Positions 44,581-54,332 are shown, numbered from the stretch's first letter. The stretch is 64,000 bases of DNA from Mesorhizobium neociceri (GCF_013520985.1 NZ_JACDTY010000026.1:1-64000), one strand, 5' to 3'. The notes: generated by a model not told the origin, from the letters alone. Numbers and translations: made by a program.

Positions 44581-45078
44581 TCAGCTCGAGCGCAGATCGA
44601 TGTCTTCGAGAACCAAACCCTTCGTATTTTGGCTCTGTGCCTGGCGCCGACCATCGGGATAGACGGGCGGGCCCTTGATCTCGATCTTGTTGCCGAATGG
44701 GTCGAAGATGTAGAACGAATGCCCCATCCCGCGAGCGCCGCCATGGAACGCCTCCCGTTCGATTTGCACACCATGATGGACGAGGTGTTTGCGCACCGTG
44801 TCATGGTCCAGTGGGCCACAAGCGATGCAAACATGATCGACATTGCGGCCACCGACAACTGGTGGGATCGCATCATGGCCACCGGGATTGGTCGTGTCCC
44901 ACAGAACAATGAGAGAAGCGCCGCACCATAGTTGCTCCATACCCAGATCCGGGTAGGCGTAGCCAGGCTGGCAGCCGAGAACGCCTTGATAGAAAGCGAG
45001 TGCTGCTTTCATGTCGTCGACGAGAAAGACCACGTGATCCAGGCCGACGAGCGGGATCGGGTTGGCGGGTGACGACAT
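44581..45078 (-). CDS. VOC-family (glyoxalase/dioxygenase-fold) protein
   Basis: 165 residues, ATG 45078. Two beta-alpha-beta-beta-beta modules: GLDHVVFLVDDMKAALAFY with a metal-type His, and NVDHVCIACG in the second, with FYIFDPFGNKIEIKG at the end carrying the last Glu ligand. Metal-dependent isomerase, lyase or dioxygenase chemistry is possible. It follows the Gfo/Idh/MocA gene after 41 bp, on the same strand, and converges on the aldehyde dehydrogenase. Confidence 0.85.
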   Translation of the reverse strand: MSSPANPIPLVGLDHVVFLVDDMKAALAFYQGVLGCQPGYAYPDLGMEQLWCGASLIVLWDTTNPGGHDAIPPVVGGRNVDHVCIACGPLDHDTVRKHLVHHGVQIEREAFHGGARGMGHSFYIFDPFGNKIEIKGPPVYPDGRRQAQSQNTKGLVLEDIDLRSS

Positions 45079-45119
45079 CGATTCTCTCCGTTGCGATATG
45101 TGGACTCAACGCGCTGCGA

Positions 45120-46286
45120 TCAGTTTCGCACGGTCTCCCATTGACGCGATGCATGAGAGGCCATGCATGCATCGACGAGAGCGACGATGCGTTTCGCGTC
45201 CCCAAATGTAGGCCATGCGGGAGCGCCAGACACGATCGATGCGATGACCTTGCTTGCTTCAAGCATCTTGATCTCGTTGTAGCCCAGGCCAAAATTTGGC
45301 AATGGCAGGAAGCTCCGGTAGTCGGCATGCTCCGGCCCAACATCAATGGCGCGGAATCCTTGCTGGCCCGGCGTGTCGCTGAGCTTGAACAGGTTTAGCC
45401 GCGTGATTTGATCGTAGTCATAGGTGATCGAGCCCTTGGTTCCGTAGATCTCATAGCGCTGCGTGAATCTCTTACCGGTGGCAATCCGGCTGAAGTCGAT
45501 TGTGCCAATGGCGCCCCCCTTGAAGCGACAGATGAGGAAGCCGGCATCCGGATTGGTCACCTTTCGAGTCCTGCCAGTCTCCAACGCCGGAGCCTGCCCT
45601 CCGTATGTGGCTCCAGGTACGTCCGGACGCTCGCCGAAAACGATCGGACAATGCGCGACCAGTTCGTCGACCTCTCCGATCAGATAGTCCATGAAGCTGA
45701 ACACATGCGAGCCGGTGTCCCCGACGATCCCTGTCCTGGCGAGTTCGCCGTCAAGGCGCCAGATGAAAGGGGCCCGTGGATCGCCATGGCTGTCGACGTG
45801 TTGCGTGCCACGGAACATGGTGATGTCCCCGATCTCTCCTGACCGAATGATCTCCCGCGCCAGCTGGTGAACCGGATTGACGGGAAAGCTGTGGCCGACG
45901 CGTGTGATGACTCCCGTCCTTTGCGCCAGCGCTACCAGTTCGTCGGCCTCGGCACCGGTGTCCGTGAACGGCTTTTCGCAATAGACATGCTTGCCGTTCT
46001 GCAGCGCCGCCTTGGCAACCTCGAAATGCAGTGCGTCTGGCAGGCAGATGTCGATCAGGTCGACATCGGGATCAGCGACTGCCTCGCGCCAGTCCCGGCC
46101 GACGCGTGCCACACCGAGAAGCCGCGCCGCCTCGTGCGCGCCAGCTTCATTGTCGTCGACCAGCCATTTGATCACCACCTCGGCGCCAAGCCTGGGAAAC
46201 TGTCGCATCATTGCGGCATAGGCGTTGGAGTGCACCCGCCCCATCCACCCGCATGCGCCAAGCACCGCCACCACCACCTGCTTCAT
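45120..46286 (-). CDS. Gfo/Idh/MocA-family oxidoreductase
   Basis: 388 residues from ATG 46286, six bases after AGGAG; the frame extends to 46568 without family sequence and would cross the operator and the start of the divergent gene. Rossmann opening VVVAVLGACGWMGRVHSNA; catalytic-lysine motif CEKPFTD; conserved DTGSHVFSFMDYLIGE. Expected NAD(P)-dependent oxidation of a polyol or keto-sugar. It is divergent from the cupin-like gene with operator 6 between them. Confidence 0.9.
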   Translation of the reverse strand: MKQVVVAVLGACGWMGRVHSNAYAAMMRQFPRLGAEVVIKWLVDDNEAGAHEAARLLGVARVGRDWREAVADPDVDLIDICLPDALHFEVAKAALQNGKHVYCEKPFTDTGAEADELVALAQRTGVITRVGHSFPVNPVHQLAREIIRSGEIGDITMFRGTQHVDSHGDPRAPFIWRLDGELARTGIVGDTGSHVFSFMDYLIGEVDELVAHCPIVFGERPDVPGATYGGQAPALETGRTRKVTNPDAGFLICRFKGGAIGTIDFSRIATGKRFTQRYEIYGTKGSITYDYDQITRLNLFKLSDTPGQQGFRAIDVGPEHADYRSFLPLPNFGLGYNEIKMLEASKVIASIVSGAPAWPTFGDAKRIVALVDACMASHASRQWETVRN

Positions 46287-46383
46287 CATCGTCTCCTGAT
46301 CCTGGTGTAACGCGCTACGAGAAGCGATTTCGCCTGCTCGAATGCAACAAGCGCCGTCACATATACGAGAAGTGAGTTGAAAA

Positions 46384-46397
46384 TTGCATCGATCTAA
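46384..46397. promoter_or_regulatory. LacI-type operator 6
   Basis: TTGCATCGATCTAA, between the divergent Gfo/Idh/MocA and cupin-like genes, 44 bases before the latter's start. One site could serve both promoters. Confidence 0.65.
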
Positions 46398-46440
46398 TTT
46401 AAACGTCAAGGCATCTTTTCTGACCATGCTGGAGAATGCC

Positions 46441-47136
46441 TTGACCATCGAAAAAAACCGATCACGCCCGCTCAAATTCGCTGACAAACACATCTCGGCG
46501 GTTCTGTACGAGAATGTCGAAGCCCTCGATGTTCGTGGCATCGTGGTCAATCTCAGCCCGCGGACCATCTGGATCGAAGGCGTTGTGAACGCGCCAATTC
46601 AGCCCTGGAGGTCAACGACAGTCTTGGACAAGAAGGTGCTCAAGGCGGATCGTATTGCCGTGCTCAGGATCGACAATACCGAGAACCTCGGTGGGGTCAT
46701 GCACCGCGGCTGGACGTGGTTCGGCGATGTCTACGCCGGCTTTCCCCGGCAGAACCCGCTCTATGTTTCGGCGATCGACAGCATCGGTGTCGTAGAAGCG
46801 TGTCCGTCTGATTTCACGCGAGAGAGCACCGCAGGCGGTTCGCTGCAAGCCTTCGAACTCAAGCTGAAGCTTTGGTGGGCGCCGGCCCAGACCGACGGCT
46901 TCATCCACAACGAACATCCCTTCCTGGAAACACACACCCAGATTCACGGCTTTGGCAGGATGCAGAAGTTTCGCGAGCGCGATTCGAAGACGATCTACGA
47001 GGACGTCATCATGTCGCCTGGCTACACGCATGAAGCGTTCTGCCTGGTGACGGGAAAGAACGAGTGGACTTATCCGTGGCATCGCTATTTCTCGGATACC
47101 GATGCCATATGGCTCGCCGTCGAACTGCACCCCTGA
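46441..47136 (+). CDS. Cupin-like protein of unknown function, paralogue 2
   Basis: 231 residues from a TTG at 46441, which has GGAGAATGCC before it and aligns with the start of paralogue 1 (KNRSRPLKF against ENRSRPLSF); an ATG at 46426 is the alternative. Same layout: GGVMHRGWTWFGD in the middle, IHNEHPFLETHTQIHGFG with the His, His and Glu, and TYPWHRYFSDTDAIWLAVELHP at the end. No signal peptide. It is the best candidate for an undescribed enzyme or binding protein shared by both modules. Function unknown. Confidence 0.7.
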   Translation: MTIEKNRSRPLKFADKHISAVLYENVEALDVRGIVVNLSPRTIWIEGVVNAPIQPWRSTTVLDKKVLKADRIAVLRIDNTENLGGVMHRGWTWFGDVYAGFPRQNPLYVSAIDSIGVVEACPSDFTRESTAGGSLQAFELKLKLWWAPAQTDGFIHNEHPFLETHTQIHGFGRMQKFRERDSKTIYEDVIMSPGYTHEAFCLVTGKNEWTYPWHRYFSDTDAIWLAVELHP

Positions 47137-47148
47137 CATGTCTCATCG

Positions 47149-47179
47149 GGCGCCCCGGCACACCAGATGCCGGGGCGCC
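47149..47179. terminator. Bidirectional terminator hairpin
   Basis: GGCGCCCCGGCA, loop CACCAGA, TGCCGGGGCGCC: a 12-bp perfect stem between the convergent cupin-like and GMC genes. It likely ends both transcripts. Confidence 0.65.
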
Positions 47180-47186
47180 GCGTTGG

Positions 47187-48782
47187 TCAAACGACCTTTC
47201 CGGCGATCATGATCGCCGCGCCCTTCTCGCCGATCATGATCGATGGGGCATTGGTGTTGCCACTGACCAGCGTCGGCATGATCGACGAATCGATCACACG
47301 CAAGCGCTCCAGCCCGCGCACGCGCAATTGTGTATCGACGACAGCCATCTCGTCGTTGCCCATCTTGCAGGTGCCGACGGGGTGGTAGTCGGTCTTGCTC
47401 CATTCGCGCACATAATCGGCGATCTGAGCGTCGGTCCTGAGGTCCTTTCCGGGCATGTATTCGCGCTCGATCACCCGGTCGAGCGCCGGCTGGGCAAAGA
47501 TTTCGCGTGATTGCTTGAAGCAAGCGATCGACCGGCGCAGATCTTCATCGACACCGAGGAAATTGGGGTCGATCAGTGGCCGCTGAAGCGGGTCGTTTGA
47601 AGCCAGGGTGACGGTGCCGCGGGCCTCGGGTCGCAGATAGGCGGTGTTCAGCGTCATGCCGGAACCGGCAATCTTCTTGCGGCCATGGTCGACGACGTAG
47701 GCGGGCAGGAAATGCATCTGATTGTCCGGCCAACCGTCATTGCCTTGTGTCGACAGAAAGGCACCGCCCTCGCAGACATTGGAGGTGACCGGTCCGGTCC
47801 GGTACAACAGGTACTGGATACCATTCCGGATCATCGGGATCAGTCGGTCCTGCCCATCATAGCTGATCGGCTCCTTCAAGGTCGCCACGGCATAGACATC
47901 GAGATGATCCTGCAGATTCTTGCCGACGCCCCCGAGGTCGTGCACCGGTTTGATGCCGAGCGCCGACAGGCTGTCGGCGTGTCCGATCCCCGAAAGCAGC
48001 AACAGGCGCGGTGAACCGATCGCGCCGCTGGAAACAACGACTTCGCGGTCGGCATAGGCAATCTTCGGCGCCCTTGATGAACCGACCACATACTCAACGC
48101 CAGTGGCACGACCATTCTCGACGATGACCCGCAAGGCCCTGGCCAGCGTGATCACCGTCAGATTGGTGCGATGACGGACAGGATGGACGTACGATACCGC
48201 AGCGCTGCCACGCCGGCGATCGCGCTGTGTGACCTGATAGTAGCCGACACCATGTTGCCGAGCGCCATTGAAATCGGCAGTGAAGGGATGGCCGGCCTGC
48301 TGGGCGGCGCGAACAAACGTGTCGGTCAGCGCAATAGGGCTGACCTGATCGGAGACCGCCAGAGGTCCGTCATTGCCATGGTAAGGCGCGGTAAAACGCT
48401 GGTTGGACTCAGCGCGAACAAAGTAAGGCAGACAGCCATCGTATCCCCAGCCGTCATTGCCGAGCTTTGCCCATTGATCGTAGTCATTGCTGTTGCCGCG
48501 GATATAGACCATCGCGTTGATCGAACTGCCCCCGCCAAGCGTCATGCCTTGCGGGTAATGCATCTCGCGATTGTTGACGTTCTTTTGCGGCGTGGTTCGA
48601 AACTCCCAACTCACCCTTGGCCCGACGAGCTTCGAATAGCCGGCTGGGAAGTGGATCAACAGCGACTTGTCCGGCCCACCGGCCTCAAGAAGGAGAACAC
48701 GTGCTTGCGGATCGGCGCTGAGGCGATTGGCGATGACGCATCCCGCAGATCCGCCACCGACGATAATGTAGTCGTAAGTCAT
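47187..48782 (-). CDS. GMC oxidoreductase, choline-dehydrogenase type
   Basis: 531 residues, ATG 48782. FAD site DYIIVGGGSAGCVIANRLS; GMTLGGGSSINAMVYIRG; His in HPVGTCKMG, Asn in VSGNTNAPS. No signal peptide. It is the only choline-dehydrogenase-type GMC of the second regulon; its equivalents in the first are 22021, 26267 and 29454. The divergent promoter region upstream holds operators 7 and 8. Confidence 0.9.
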   Translation of the reverse strand: MTYDYIIVGGGSAGCVIANRLSADPQARVLLLEAGGPDKSLLIHFPAGYSKLVGPRVSWEFRTTPQKNVNNREMHYPQGMTLGGGSSINAMVYIRGNSNDYDQWAKLGNDGWGYDGCLPYFVRAESNQRFTAPYHGNDGPLAVSDQVSPIALTDTFVRAAQQAGHPFTADFNGARQHGVGYYQVTQRDRRRGSAAVSYVHPVRHRTNLTVITLARALRVIVENGRATGVEYVVGSSRAPKIAYADREVVVSSGAIGSPRLLLLSGIGHADSLSALGIKPVHDLGGVGKNLQDHLDVYAVATLKEPISYDGQDRLIPMIRNGIQYLLYRTGPVTSNVCEGGAFLSTQGNDGWPDNQMHFLPAYVVDHGRKKIAGSGMTLNTAYLRPEARGTVTLASNDPLQRPLIDPNFLGVDEDLRRSIACFKQSREIFAQPALDRVIEREYMPGKDLRTDAQIADYVREWSKTDYHPVGTCKMGNDEMAVVDTQLRVRGLERLRVIDSSIMPTLVSGNTNAPSIMIGEKGAAIMIAGKVV

Positions 48783-48911
48783 CCGTGCAACCCGATTCCT
48801 GGTAGGCCCTCAATAGGCCTCTACAATGTTGATCAGACTTGAGTGCCCGGGCCAATGGCGCCTTGCAACTCGCCGTCGGCCGAGAGGATTTGACAAACTT
48901 CGCTCTAGGCC

Positions 48912-48925
48912 TTAGATCGATCTAA
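48912..48925. promoter_or_regulatory. LacI-type operator 7 (perfect palindrome)
   Basis: TTAGATCGATCTAA, 129 bases upstream of the GMC start on the minus strand. Confidence 0.8.
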
Positions 48926-49124
48926 TAGCAACAACGGGCGCTGAACTCAATTGCTATTCCAGCACGGGAACAGCCATGATCCGGGATGCGGTTCACGATA
49001 TCAGCGGTGTTGTGATCGAGGCCGAATCCCCATGTCGAAACATCGTTCCTGAATCGGAATCGGAGGCTTCGCCGGCACGCAAGGGTCGCGATTGGCGACT
49101 GCACAAACAGCCTGCGTCCCGTCC

Positions 49125-49138
49125 TTAGATCGATCCCA
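49125..49138. promoter_or_regulatory. LacI-type operator 8 (degenerate)
   Basis: TTAGATCGATCCCA: the left half is perfect and the right half is altered at three positions. It lies 32 bases before the Gfo/Idh/MocA start. Confidence 0.5.
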
Positions 49139-49170
49139 GGTCTCTTGGTCTTTTCCAAAAGGAGTTTGAA

Positions 49171-50178
49171 ATGGCAAAGCACGGAAAACTGAGATGGGGC
49201 CTGCTTGGCGCCAGCAATATCGCCAAGCAGTGGCTCCATACGTCGATCAGCAAGCATCCCGACTGCGAGGTGATCTCGGTATACAGTCGGGACAAGGAGC
49301 GCGCCGCGGCCTATGCAAAGGATTTGGGTCTGCGGCGAAATTTCACCGACCTTGATGCATTTCTGTCCGATCCCGAACTTGACGCCGTCTATATTTCAAC
49401 GACCAACGACAAGCACCGCGACGAGGCAATTGCCGCTGCCAAGGCCGGCAAGCACATCCTTTGTGAAAAGCCACTGGCGTTGAAGGTGGAGGACGCGCAG
49501 GCGATGATAGACGCGGCCGGGGCGGCCGGTGTCGTTCTTGCAACCAATCATCATCTTCGCAACATGGAGACGCATCGCGCGATCAAGGATCTGATCAAGT
49601 CGGGCCAATTGGGTCATATCACCTCGGCCCGGGTGTCCTTTACCGTCGACCTGCCGGACGATCTGGCTCGCTGGCGGCTGAACGACCCCAAGGCCGGCGC
49701 CGGTGTGGTTCTCGACTTGACCGTGCATGACATGGATCTGCTGCGCTTCTATTTCGACGCGGATCCGATTTCGGTAACGGCGATGGGCCTGACTTCAGGG
49801 AGTGCCCCGCACGGCATCAAGGACAATGTCATGACCATCTGGGAATTTCCCGGCCGCTTGCTCGTCAGCTGCCATGACACGTTCCTCGTGCCCTTTGGTG
49901 GGACGGCAATCGACATTCACGGCACGGACGGATCAGTCCATGGCGCGGACGTGTTGTGGCAGAAACCGCAAGGGCGCGTCACAGTGCGCGATGCCGGGGG
50001 TACGCACGAAATTCGCGTCGAGCATCTCGTCCCCTACGATCGGACGATCGACGATTTCGTCAAGGCTGTTCGCGGCACCGGCGCGCCGTCCGTCACTGGC
50101 GAGGACGGCATGAATGCGCTGCGCTTGGCGCTGGCTGCAGTGCAGTCGATGGAAATCGGAAACACCGTGCGGCTCTAG
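49171..50178 (+). CDS. Gfo/Idh/MocA-family oxidoreductase
   Basis: 335 residues, ATG 49171 with AAAAGGAG upstream. Rossmann opening RWGLLGASNIAKQWLH; EKP motif CEKPLALK with the catalytic Lys; the second-domain region LDLTVHDMDLLRFYF carries the Asp and His used in catalysis. It resembles sugar or inositol dehydrogenases of this family. Last gene before a hairpin; converges on the hydantoinase operon. Confidence 0.9.
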   Translation: MAKHGKLRWGLLGASNIAKQWLHTSISKHPDCEVISVYSRDKERAAAYAKDLGLRRNFTDLDAFLSDPELDAVYISTTNDKHRDEAIAAAKAGKHILCEKPLALKVEDAQAMIDAAGAAGVVLATNHHLRNMETHRAIKDLIKSGQLGHITSARVSFTVDLPDDLARWRLNDPKAGAGVVLDLTVHDMDLLRFYFDADPISVTAMGLTSGSAPHGIKDNVMTIWEFPGRLLVSCHDTFLVPFGGTAIDIHGTDGSVHGADVLWQKPQGRVTVRDAGGTHEIRVEHLVPYDRTIDDFVKAVRGTGAPSVTGEDGMNALRLALAAVQSMEIGNTVRL

Positions 50179-50201
50179 TCGCAACATGTGCAGAACACCT
50201 A

Positions 50202-50226
50202 TCCGGGGCTGAGCCATAGCCCCGGA
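50202..50226. terminator. Terminator-like hairpin
   Basis: TCCGGGGCT, loop GAGCCAT, AGCCCCGGA: a 9-bp stem 23 bases after the Gfo/Idh/MocA stop, between convergent genes. Confidence 0.5.
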
Positions 50227-50365
50227 CCGGCACACTCGTCAGGAGGAAAATTGGCGGGCATGCGCATCGAGCTTGCCAAGACGTCCCGCGGCCTCAGGCA
50301 CCTGGATCGCCTCCGAAGCGCCAGTCGCGGGATAAGGCCAGCCGAAACGATGGGGTCTTGGCGGG

Positions 50366-52033
50366 CTATGTGCCGAAAGAGTAGTCGCCCGCGGCCGCCG
50401 CCGCCGAAACCAAGCCGTTGTCTATGTCGGACGCGACTGCCTCGCGCGGTCTGTCGACCGGCGCACCGTAGCCGGCGCCACCAGGGGTCAGGACGACCAG
50501 CCAATCGCCAGCTGGCACTGTTTGCCGGCCTTTGCCATTCAGCGTCCTCCCGGAACCCAGACCGACATAGCCTGATCCACCGGCCTTGCCTCCATTTCGA
50601 CCACGCGGCGGATGCACGATCCGATCAAGCGCGGCGTAGAGGTCGAAATCGACGGGATCGCGGTTCTGGATTTCGATGTGCTGGCCGAGGCCGCCGCGAT
50701 AGGTGCCGGGACCGCCGCTGTCGGGGCGAAGCTCTTTGCATCTGAACAGCAGCGGTGAGATGGATTCGATGATTTCCACCGGGACACCGGAGACACCGCT
50801 TGGAAAGGCGGTCGCCGACAGGCCGTCCAGGGAAGGACGCCCGCCAACGCCGCCGGTCTGCACCGAAAGGACCGAGAAGCGGTTGAAATCGCCCGTAGCC
50901 CCGTTTGCAGTGCTGGCGTGGTTCTCCAGGATGAGGTTCCATAGGCACGATGTGCCTTCGGCCGGCGGCTGTATCGCCGGAATCTGCGCCAGGCAACCAA
51001 AGACGACGTCAGGAAGCATCTGGCCGATGATGTGTCGCGATGACACGGGCGCCGGCCGTTGCGCATTCAGGATACAGTTCATCGGCGCTGTAACCCGTAT
51101 CGGTTCCAGCGAGCCGGCATTGTTGGGAATGTCGGGCGCAACCAACACACGGACGCCATAGGTCGAATAGGCTTGCGCGTAAGTGAGGGGTACGTTGATT
51201 CCCTTTGAAGAAGCGCCGGAGCTACCCTCGAAGTCGATGGTGATGGTAGAGCCTTTGACGGTGAGTGTCGCCACAAGGTCGATGGGCTGCTCATAGCCGT
51301 CGACCCGCATCGATGACGAATAGCTGCCGTCCGGCAGCGCTGAGATCTGAGCCTCGACCGCATTGCGCGATTGCGTGATGATGTGCTCCGCCAGCCCGCG
51401 GAGCGTCTCGAGGCGAAACTCGCGCATCATCTCGATGAGCCGTTCGACGCCGATATCGTTGCAGGCGGCGAGCGACAGGATGTCGCCCTCCGCCTCGGTG
51501 GGATAGCGGGAATTGCCGCGCACGATGTCGATCAACGTCTGGTTCTTGACGCCGCGGTCGATCAGCCGAAGAAAAGGCAGATAGAGGCCTTCCTCAATGA
51601 CATCGCGTCCGTCCGGGCCGAAGCCGATGCCGCCGATGTCGACGAGGTGACTGGTGCAGGCAAACAGGGCAACCAGCCTGCCGTCGAGAAATGCCGGTGT
51701 CACCACCACCATATCGTGCAGATGCCCGGTGCCTTTCCAGGGATCGTTGGTGATGTAGACGTCGCCTTCCTGCATCGTCTCGGCGGGAAAGGCGATGAGG
51801 AAGTGTTTCACCGATTCGGCCATCGAGTTGACATGACCGGGCGTCCCCGTCACCGCTTGTGCCAGCATGCGGCCATCCATGTCGAAGACGCCGGCCGACA
51901 GGTCGCCCGACTCCCGCACGATCGGGCTAAAGGCGGTACGGACCAGGGTTTGTGCCTGTTCCTCGACGACCGAGATCAGGCGATTCCACATGATCTGCGT
52001 GTGGATGTCGGAAAGCTCAGAATGCATGTCCAT
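50366..52033 (-). CDS. Hydantoinase B / 5-oxoprolinase, HyuB subunit
   Basis: 555 residues from ATG 52033 (an ATG at 52027 also possible); it overlaps the HyuA stop by 17 bp. Family text: IMWNRLISVVEEQAQTLVRT at the start, FDMDGRMLAQAVTGTPGHVN, ITNDPWKGTGHLHDMVVVTP, and GGPGTYRGGLGQ near the end. With HyuA it forms an ATP-dependent amidohydrolase that opens cyclic imides or lactams such as hydantoins or 5-oxoproline. Which substrate applies here is unknown; it implies a nitrogen-containing catabolite. Confidence 0.88.
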   Translation of the reverse strand: MDMHSELSDIHTQIMWNRLISVVEEQAQTLVRTAFSPIVRESGDLSAGVFDMDGRMLAQAVTGTPGHVNSMAESVKHFLIAFPAETMQEGDVYITNDPWKGTGHLHDMVVVTPAFLDGRLVALFACTSHLVDIGGIGFGPDGRDVIEEGLYLPFLRLIDRGVKNQTLIDIVRGNSRYPTEAEGDILSLAACNDIGVERLIEMMREFRLETLRGLAEHIITQSRNAVEAQISALPDGSYSSSMRVDGYEQPIDLVATLTVKGSTITIDFEGSSGASSKGINVPLTYAQAYSTYGVRVLVAPDIPNNAGSLEPIRVTAPMNCILNAQRPAPVSSRHIIGQMLPDVVFGCLAQIPAIQPPAEGTSCLWNLILENHASTANGATGDFNRFSVLSVQTGGVGGRPSLDGLSATAFPSGVSGVPVEIIESISPLLFRCKELRPDSGGPGTYRGGLGQHIEIQNRDPVDFDLYAALDRIVHPPRGRNGGKAGGSGYVGLGSGRTLNGKGRQTVPAGDWLVVLTPGGAGYGAPVDRPREAVASDIDNGLVSAAAAAGDYSFGT

Positions 52034-54134
52034 GACCGGTTCCGTCAGACTTGGCGTTGAGGATGATGTAGCCGTTCGCGTCGATCGACGCGCAGAATGT
52101 CGAGGTGACGACCGTCGACGTTTCGTCTTCCGCGATGATCGCCGGTCCACTGATCAGCTGATCGGTGCCGATGGCATCGCGCCAATAGACCGGGCTATCC
52201 GCAAAGATCCCAAGCTGCCCGTCGAAAAGTCGGCTTCGCGAGACGGGCTCCGCCGCATCTGCCATGTCGGGACGAATGAAAGCGATATCCTGTGCGGTTG
52301 CCATACCGGTGGCTGCAACGGTAACGGCCCAGCTCAAGGCCTCGATGGCGGCGTTGTCGATCTTGCGCCGGTAGAGCGCGATGTAGGCGCTGGTGAAGGC
52401 GTCGGCGAGAGCCTCCCGGTCATCGCCGTGGAGCGGCCGATCCTCCAGTTGAACCTCGATCTCGTGGCCTTGTCCGGTGTAGCGCAGGAAAACGGAGCGT
52501 CGCGACTGGAGCTGCGCATCCGGATCGGCCTCGCGGATAACCGCGGAAGCCTCCGTGATCATCTCGTCGAACTGCCGGTTGATGGCCTCGATGTCGAGGC
52601 TGGTGATGCGGGCGAACGCGCTGCGCACCACTTCGTAGCCGAGCGGCGCGCGCAGGAAGCCGACGGCGGAACCGACGCCCGCACTTCGTGGCACGATGAC
52701 GCGCCCTATGCCGAGTTTTTCCGCAAGACGGGCGGCGTGAAGAGGGGCGGCGCCGCCGAACGCGACCATGGTCCTGGCGCGAACATCCTTGCCGCGCTCG
52801 ATCGCATGCACCCGCGATGCGTTGGCCATGTTTTCCTCGACCACCTCGCAGATGCCGAATGCGCCTGTCTCAAGTTCCGTCCCAAGCCGATCCGAAACAT
52901 GCGCTGCGATTGCCCGGCGTGAAGAACCAGCGTCGAGTTGGATCGAGCCACCGGCAAAACGCAAAGGGTCAATCTTTCCCAGAACGAGATCGGCGTCTGT
53001 GACGGTCGGCGTTTCGCCGCCGCGCCCATAGCAGGCAGGTCCAGGTTCAGAGGTTGCGCTCTCTGGCCCCACCTGTATCCGGCCGAGCGAGTCCACATGT
53101 GCGATCGATCCGCCACCCGCGCCGATCTCGACCATTTCGATGACCGGTATGCGGATCGGCATGCCGCTTCCCTTCATGAAGCGTTTCGATCGAGCAACTT
53201 CGAACGAACGCGATTTGAGTGGCTCGCTATTGTCGATGATGCAGATCTTGGCGGTCGTTCCGCCCATGTCGAAGGACAACAGGTCGTCGACGCCGCATTT
53301 TGCACCGACATGGGCAGCCAGGATGGCGCCCCCAGCGGGACCGGACTCAACCAGTCGGATAGGCAATTCGCAGGCATTGCTTAGCGTCGTCAGACCGCCG
53401 CCGGAAGTCATCAGCAGCAGCGGCGCCGAGAGGCCGATGCGATCAAGTTCGTCGCGTAGTCGCCGCAGATAGCTTGCCATAAGTGGCTGCACATAGGCGT
53501 TGGCGCATGTGGTCATCAGTCTTTCGTATTCGCGGATCTCGGGGCAGACCTTGCTGGAAAGCGAGACATACGCTTCCGGCATCAACTGGTTCAGCCGCTC
53601 GCCGACCAACTGTTCGTGCTGCGGATTCGCGTAGCTGTGCAGGAGCCCGACAGCGACGCTGGTCACGCCGGCTGCTCGCATCGTGCGTACATGTGCGTCG
53701 ATCTGGTCGAGATTGATCGGTATGACGACCGAGCCGTCGACGGCAAGTCTTTCAGGAACCGTCAGGCGCAGTGCGCGTGCAACGAGCGGTTCGGGTTTTA
53801 CGAGATTGATATCGTATTGGTCGAAGCGGCTTTCGCGGCCGATCTCGATCACGTCGCGGAACCCTTGCGTGGTGATAAGTGCGGTCTTGGCGCCCTTGCG
53901 TTCAATCAGCGCGTTTGTGGCCAGCGTTGTCCCGTGGATAAAGATATCGACATCGGCGGCGGTGAGGCCGGCGCGCTTCAGCGCCTCAAGAATTCCCGTG
54001 ATCACACCGATTTCCGGCGCCTTGGGCGTCGTCAATACCTTGGCGGTAAAGCGACGGTCACCACATTCGAGCGCGATGTCGGTAAACGTGCCGCCAATGT
54101 CGGCGGCCAATCGACAGGAAAGCTTCTTGGTCAT
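52017..54134 (-). CDS. Hydantoinase A / 5-oxoprolinase, HyuA subunit
   Basis: 705 residues, ATG 54134. ATP-site text of the family: ADIGGTFTDIAL at the start, IHGTTLATNALIERKG and FDMGGTTAKICII. The C-terminal third includes GVGSAVGFLRAPLGYEVVRS. It supplies the ATPase half of the hydantoinase/oxoprolinase complex and is co-transcribed with HyuB. Operator 9 lies 52 bases upstream, shared with the divergent LacI gene. Confidence 0.9.
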   Translation of the reverse strand: MTKKLSCRLAADIGGTFTDIALECGDRRFTAKVLTTPKAPEIGVITGILEALKRAGLTAADVDIFIHGTTLATNALIERKGAKTALITTQGFRDVIEIGRESRFDQYDINLVKPEPLVARALRLTVPERLAVDGSVVIPINLDQIDAHVRTMRAAGVTSVAVGLLHSYANPQHEQLVGERLNQLMPEAYVSLSSKVCPEIREYERLMTTCANAYVQPLMASYLRRLRDELDRIGLSAPLLLMTSGGGLTTLSNACELPIRLVESGPAGGAILAAHVGAKCGVDDLLSFDMGGTTAKICIIDNSEPLKSRSFEVARSKRFMKGSGMPIRIPVIEMVEIGAGGGSIAHVDSLGRIQVGPESATSEPGPACYGRGGETPTVTDADLVLGKIDPLRFAGGSIQLDAGSSRRAIAAHVSDRLGTELETGAFGICEVVEENMANASRVHAIERGKDVRARTMVAFGGAAPLHAARLAEKLGIGRVIVPRSAGVGSAVGFLRAPLGYEVVRSAFARITSLDIEAINRQFDEMITEASAVIREADPDAQLQSRRSVFLRYTGQGHEIEVQLEDRPLHGDDREALADAFTSAYIALYRRKIDNAAIEALSWAVTVAATGMATAQDIAFIRPDMADAAEPVSRSRLFDGQLGIFADSPVYWRDAIGTDQLISGPAIIAEDETSTVVTSTFCASIDANGYIILNAKSDGTGHGHAF

Positions 54135-54185
54135 TTCAATTCCTTGCCGCCGGAGATATTTCCGAAAATAGATCCATCTCGGTTG

Positions 54186-54199
54186 TTAGATCGATCTAA
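54186..54199. promoter_or_regulatory. LacI-type operator 9 (perfect palindrome)
   Basis: TTAGATCGATCTAA between HyuA (minus) and the LacI-family regulator (plus), which suggests autoregulation of the regulator. Confidence 0.8.
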
Positions 54200-54332
54200 T
54201 GCCTGTGCGGAATGACGTCAAGGCGGTTGATGATTTGAAACAGCTTTTCCTGTATGTCAGGGAAGATCGCTCGCTGACTCGCTGGAGTCGGCCGGCGTTC
54301 TTTCAATCTCGACCAGGTTGGAGTGAGAAGGC

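Larger units (their letters stand above)
48783..49170. other. Divergent intergenic region with LacI-type operators 7 and 8
   Basis: 388 bp between the GMC (minus) and Gfo/Idh/MocA (plus) genes. Apart from the two operators, 213 bp apart center to center, no gene or structure is seen. Confidence 0.6.
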
